Origin: an uncultured Bryobacterales bacterium | Lineage (GTDB): Bacteria > Acidobacteriota > Terriglobia > Bryobacterales > Bryobacteraceae | Direction: 5' to 3' | Assembly: GCA_937959285.1 (NCBI GenBank) | Contig: CALGAR010000008.1 | Coordinates: forward strand, 1-6,893 | Length of the DNA stretch: 6,893 nt | Shown: one piece after another, positions 5,392 to 6,893 of the stretch | Position numbering within the stretch: position 1 is the first letter of the stretch | Layout of the letters: each line of letters begins with the position of its first letter | Notes under the pieces: generated by a model | The model's input: the letters and a program-made list of their open reading frames with translations, nothing else | Told to the model about the DNA's origin: nothing | The model's database searches: none | Position numbers and translations under genes: made by a program

Positions 5392-6893
5392 ATGATCGTG
5401 CTTCGATTGGTGATTCTCACTTGCCTGACGATCTGCTGCGGCTTCAGCGCTCCGCAGACCGGTCTGGGGCGGATCCATTTTCCAACGTCGCAAACAGGCG
5501 AGGCGCAGCAGCTGTTCCTCAACGGGGTCTTGCTCCTGCACAGTTTCCAGTACGTCGAAGCCCGCGAGCATTTCCAGACTGCGCAGAAGGCAGCTCCCGA
5601 CTTCGCACTCGCGTACTGGGGTGAGGCGATGACCTACAACGAGCCATTATGGTTTGCTCAGGATACCATGTCGGCGCGAGCCGTCCTTGCTCGCGCACCA
5701 AAGGGCAAGCCGCTGAGCCAGCGGGAAGCGGACTACATGGAGGCGGTCCGGGTCCTGTACGGTGAAGGCAGCAAAGAGGAGCGTGACTTTCGATACGCCG
5801 AGGCAATGCGCCGCATGTACGAGCGATATCCCGACGATCACGAGGCCGCTGCATTCTACGCCCTCGCCCTGCTGGGTACCGCGCACCGCGGCCGTGACTT
5901 TCGCATCTACATGAAGGCTGCCGCCATCGTGGAGGACATTCTGGCGCAGAATCCCGAGCATCCGGGGGCGCTGCACTATGCAATCCACTGCTACGACGAT
6001 CCGGTGCATGCACCGCTTGGGCTGCGAGCGGCTCGAGTGTACGCAAAGGTTGCTCCGGAATCGTCGCACGCTCTGCACATGCCGTCTCATATTTTCTTTG
6101 CGATGGGCATGTGGGACGATGCGGCGCGCTCGAACGAGGATGCGTTTCGAGCCTCCGAGCGCAGTGCGCAGCGAACGCGGCAGCTGATGGAAGCCGGGGG
6201 CTATCATGCTCTCTGGTGGCTGCAGTACGCGTACCTGCAGCAGGGCCGGTTTGCCGATGCGCGGAAGACGCTGCAAACCATGGAACGCCTGGCTTCCGGA
6301 GACCCAAGGCCCCTTGCACGTTTCCACCTCCTACAAATGCGCGTGATGTTTGCGATTGAAACCGGCGAGGCCTACGACTCCTCGTCTGATCTGGAAGCGA
6401 TTGACGCCCCAGCCGTCGCTGCACATCACTTCGCGCGAGGGATGAGCAGCCTTCATCGCGGTGACCAGCAGGAGGCCGAACGCGCACTGCAGGCAATACG
6501 AAGTTTGGGCCCCGGCGCCAGCACCGGAACCCATCATCATCAGAACGCGCACATCTACCCTGGCGATGCTCAGGTCATCTCAATCATGGAGAACGAGCTC
6601 GCGGCAATGCTGGCAATGGCGAACGGCAAGAGTAAGGAAGCGATCGCTCTTCTGAAATCCGCGGTTGCAACGGAAGACAAGACCCCCTACGAATTCGGCC
6701 CGCCGTCTCCGCCCAAACCGGCCCATGAACTGCTGGGCGAGATGCTTCTCTCTCTCGGACAGCCGCGCCTCGCTCGTGTGCAATTCGAACTGGCGCTCTT
6801 ACGTGCTCCAAAGCGAGCGCTGTCACTGCTCGGTCTCGCGCGCGCCTTTGAGAGTATGAGTGACGTCGCTGCGGCTCGCAGGTCCTATAGCGA
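5392..6893 (+). CDS. Exported tetratricopeptide-repeat protein (5' part; continues at 1-183)
   Basis: The frame is open from ATG 5392 to the right edge and, through the 77-base overlap, continues at base 78 to the stop at 183, for 535 residues. Residues 1-18 are hydrophobic (MIVLRLVILTCLTICCGF) and suggest a Sec signal peptide. The cysteines do not fit a good lipobox. TPR-like helix pairs are seen at about 39-78, 273-301 and 443-500. The middle carries dense histidine motifs: HYAIHCYDDPVH (195-206), HALHMPSH (226-233) and HHHQNAH (381-387). HMPSHIF is a recurring signature in large acidobacterial TPR proteins as I recall them, whose function is unknown. The start is uncertain: GTG 5356 is an in-frame alternative adding 12 residues and overlapping the oxidoreductase gene by 11 bases. 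The head-to-head arrangement with a Tat-exported enzyme suggests a shared extracytoplasmic role, which is inference only. Confidence 0.85.
   Translation, partial: MIVLRLVILTCLTICCGFSAPQTGLGRIHFPTSQTGEAQQLFLNGVLLLHSFQYVEAREHFQTAQKAAPDFALAYWGEAMTYNEPLWFAQDTMSARAVLARAPKGKPLSQREADYMEAVRVLYGEGSKEERDFRYAEAMRRMYERYPDDHEAAAFYALALLGTAHRGRDFRIYMKAAAIVEDILAQNPEHPGALHYAIHCYDDPVHAPLGLRAARVYAKVAPESSHALHMPSHIFFAMGMWDDAARSNEDAFRASERSAQRTRQLMEAGGYHALWWLQYAYLQQGRFADARKTLQTMERLASGDPRPLARFHLLQMRVMFAIETGEAYDSSSDLEAIDAPAVAAHHFARGMSSLHRGDQQEAERALQAIRSLGPGASTGTHHHQNAHIYPGDAQVISIMENELAAMLAMANGKSKEAIALLKSAVATEDKTPYEFGPPSPPKPAHELLGEMLLSLGQPRLARVQFELALLRAPKRALSLLGLARAFESMSDVAAARRSYS
6817..6893. repeat. Right copy of 77-base terminal direct repeat
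   Basis: This copy is identical to 1-77 and runs exactly to the last base. It encodes residues 476-500 of the TPR protein plus two bases of codon 501, which the left edge completes as GAA. See the left copy for its interpretation as a wrap-around overlap. Confidence 0.95.

Noticed and set aside
5519..6496. Long minus-strand open frame (325 residues) opposite the TPR gene
   Set aside because: The translation is arginine/proline/serine-rich with no domain, as expected for the antisense of a GC-rich gene. The + strand gene has clear family motifs along the same stretch.

Overview
The window reads as a stretch of a GC-rich bacterial genome, most probably from the Acidobacteriota. The main evidence is a PadR-type regulator followed by a two-times-duplicated MacB/FtsX-like permease with no ATPase gene. 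This pairing is the hallmark of the acidobacterial PadR/ADOP (acidobacterial duplicated orphan permease) paralogue families. The large TPR protein with histidine-rich motifs fits the same group. There are no tRNAs, rRNAs, CRISPR repeats, transposases, or replication or mobilisation genes.

The first 77 bases (1-77) are identical to the last 77 (6817-6893), in direct orientation. Joined through this overlap, the sequence closes to a 6816-base circle, and the join restores one uninterrupted reading frame. The TPR gene that starts at 5392 runs off the right edge and continues in frame from the left edge to a stop at 181-183, giving 535 residues. The window is therefore either a complete circular molecule, one unit of a tandem amplification, or an assembly-graph loop trimmed at a k-mer of 77. 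The sequence alone cannot decide between these.

Layout, read around the circle. (1) 5392-6893 plus 1-183 (+): exported TPR protein. (2) 184-304: a 121-base gap holding a candidate promoter and two tandem 21-base operator-like units (266-306) that run into the PadR start codon. (3) 305-643 (+): PadR regulator. (4) 640-3381 (+): 913-residue ADOP permease, overlapping padR by 4 bases. (5) 3385-4197 (+): SAM-dependent methyltransferase, 3 bases behind the permease. (6) 4198-4247: short convergent gap with a GC-rich hairpin. (7) 4248-5366 (-): Tat-exported molybdopterin oxidoreductase of the sulfite-oxidase fold. (8) 5367-5391: only 25 bases between its start and the divergent TPR start.

Genes 3-5 look like one translationally coupled operon, probably autoregulated by PadR at the tandem repeat. 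The oxidoreductase and the TPR protein form a head-to-head divergent pair, both predicted to leave the cytoplasm. No substrate can be assigned to either group from the sequence. The points most worth checking are the circular topology, the operator array, the replaced arginine in the sulfite-oxidase active-site region, and the very tight divergent start.
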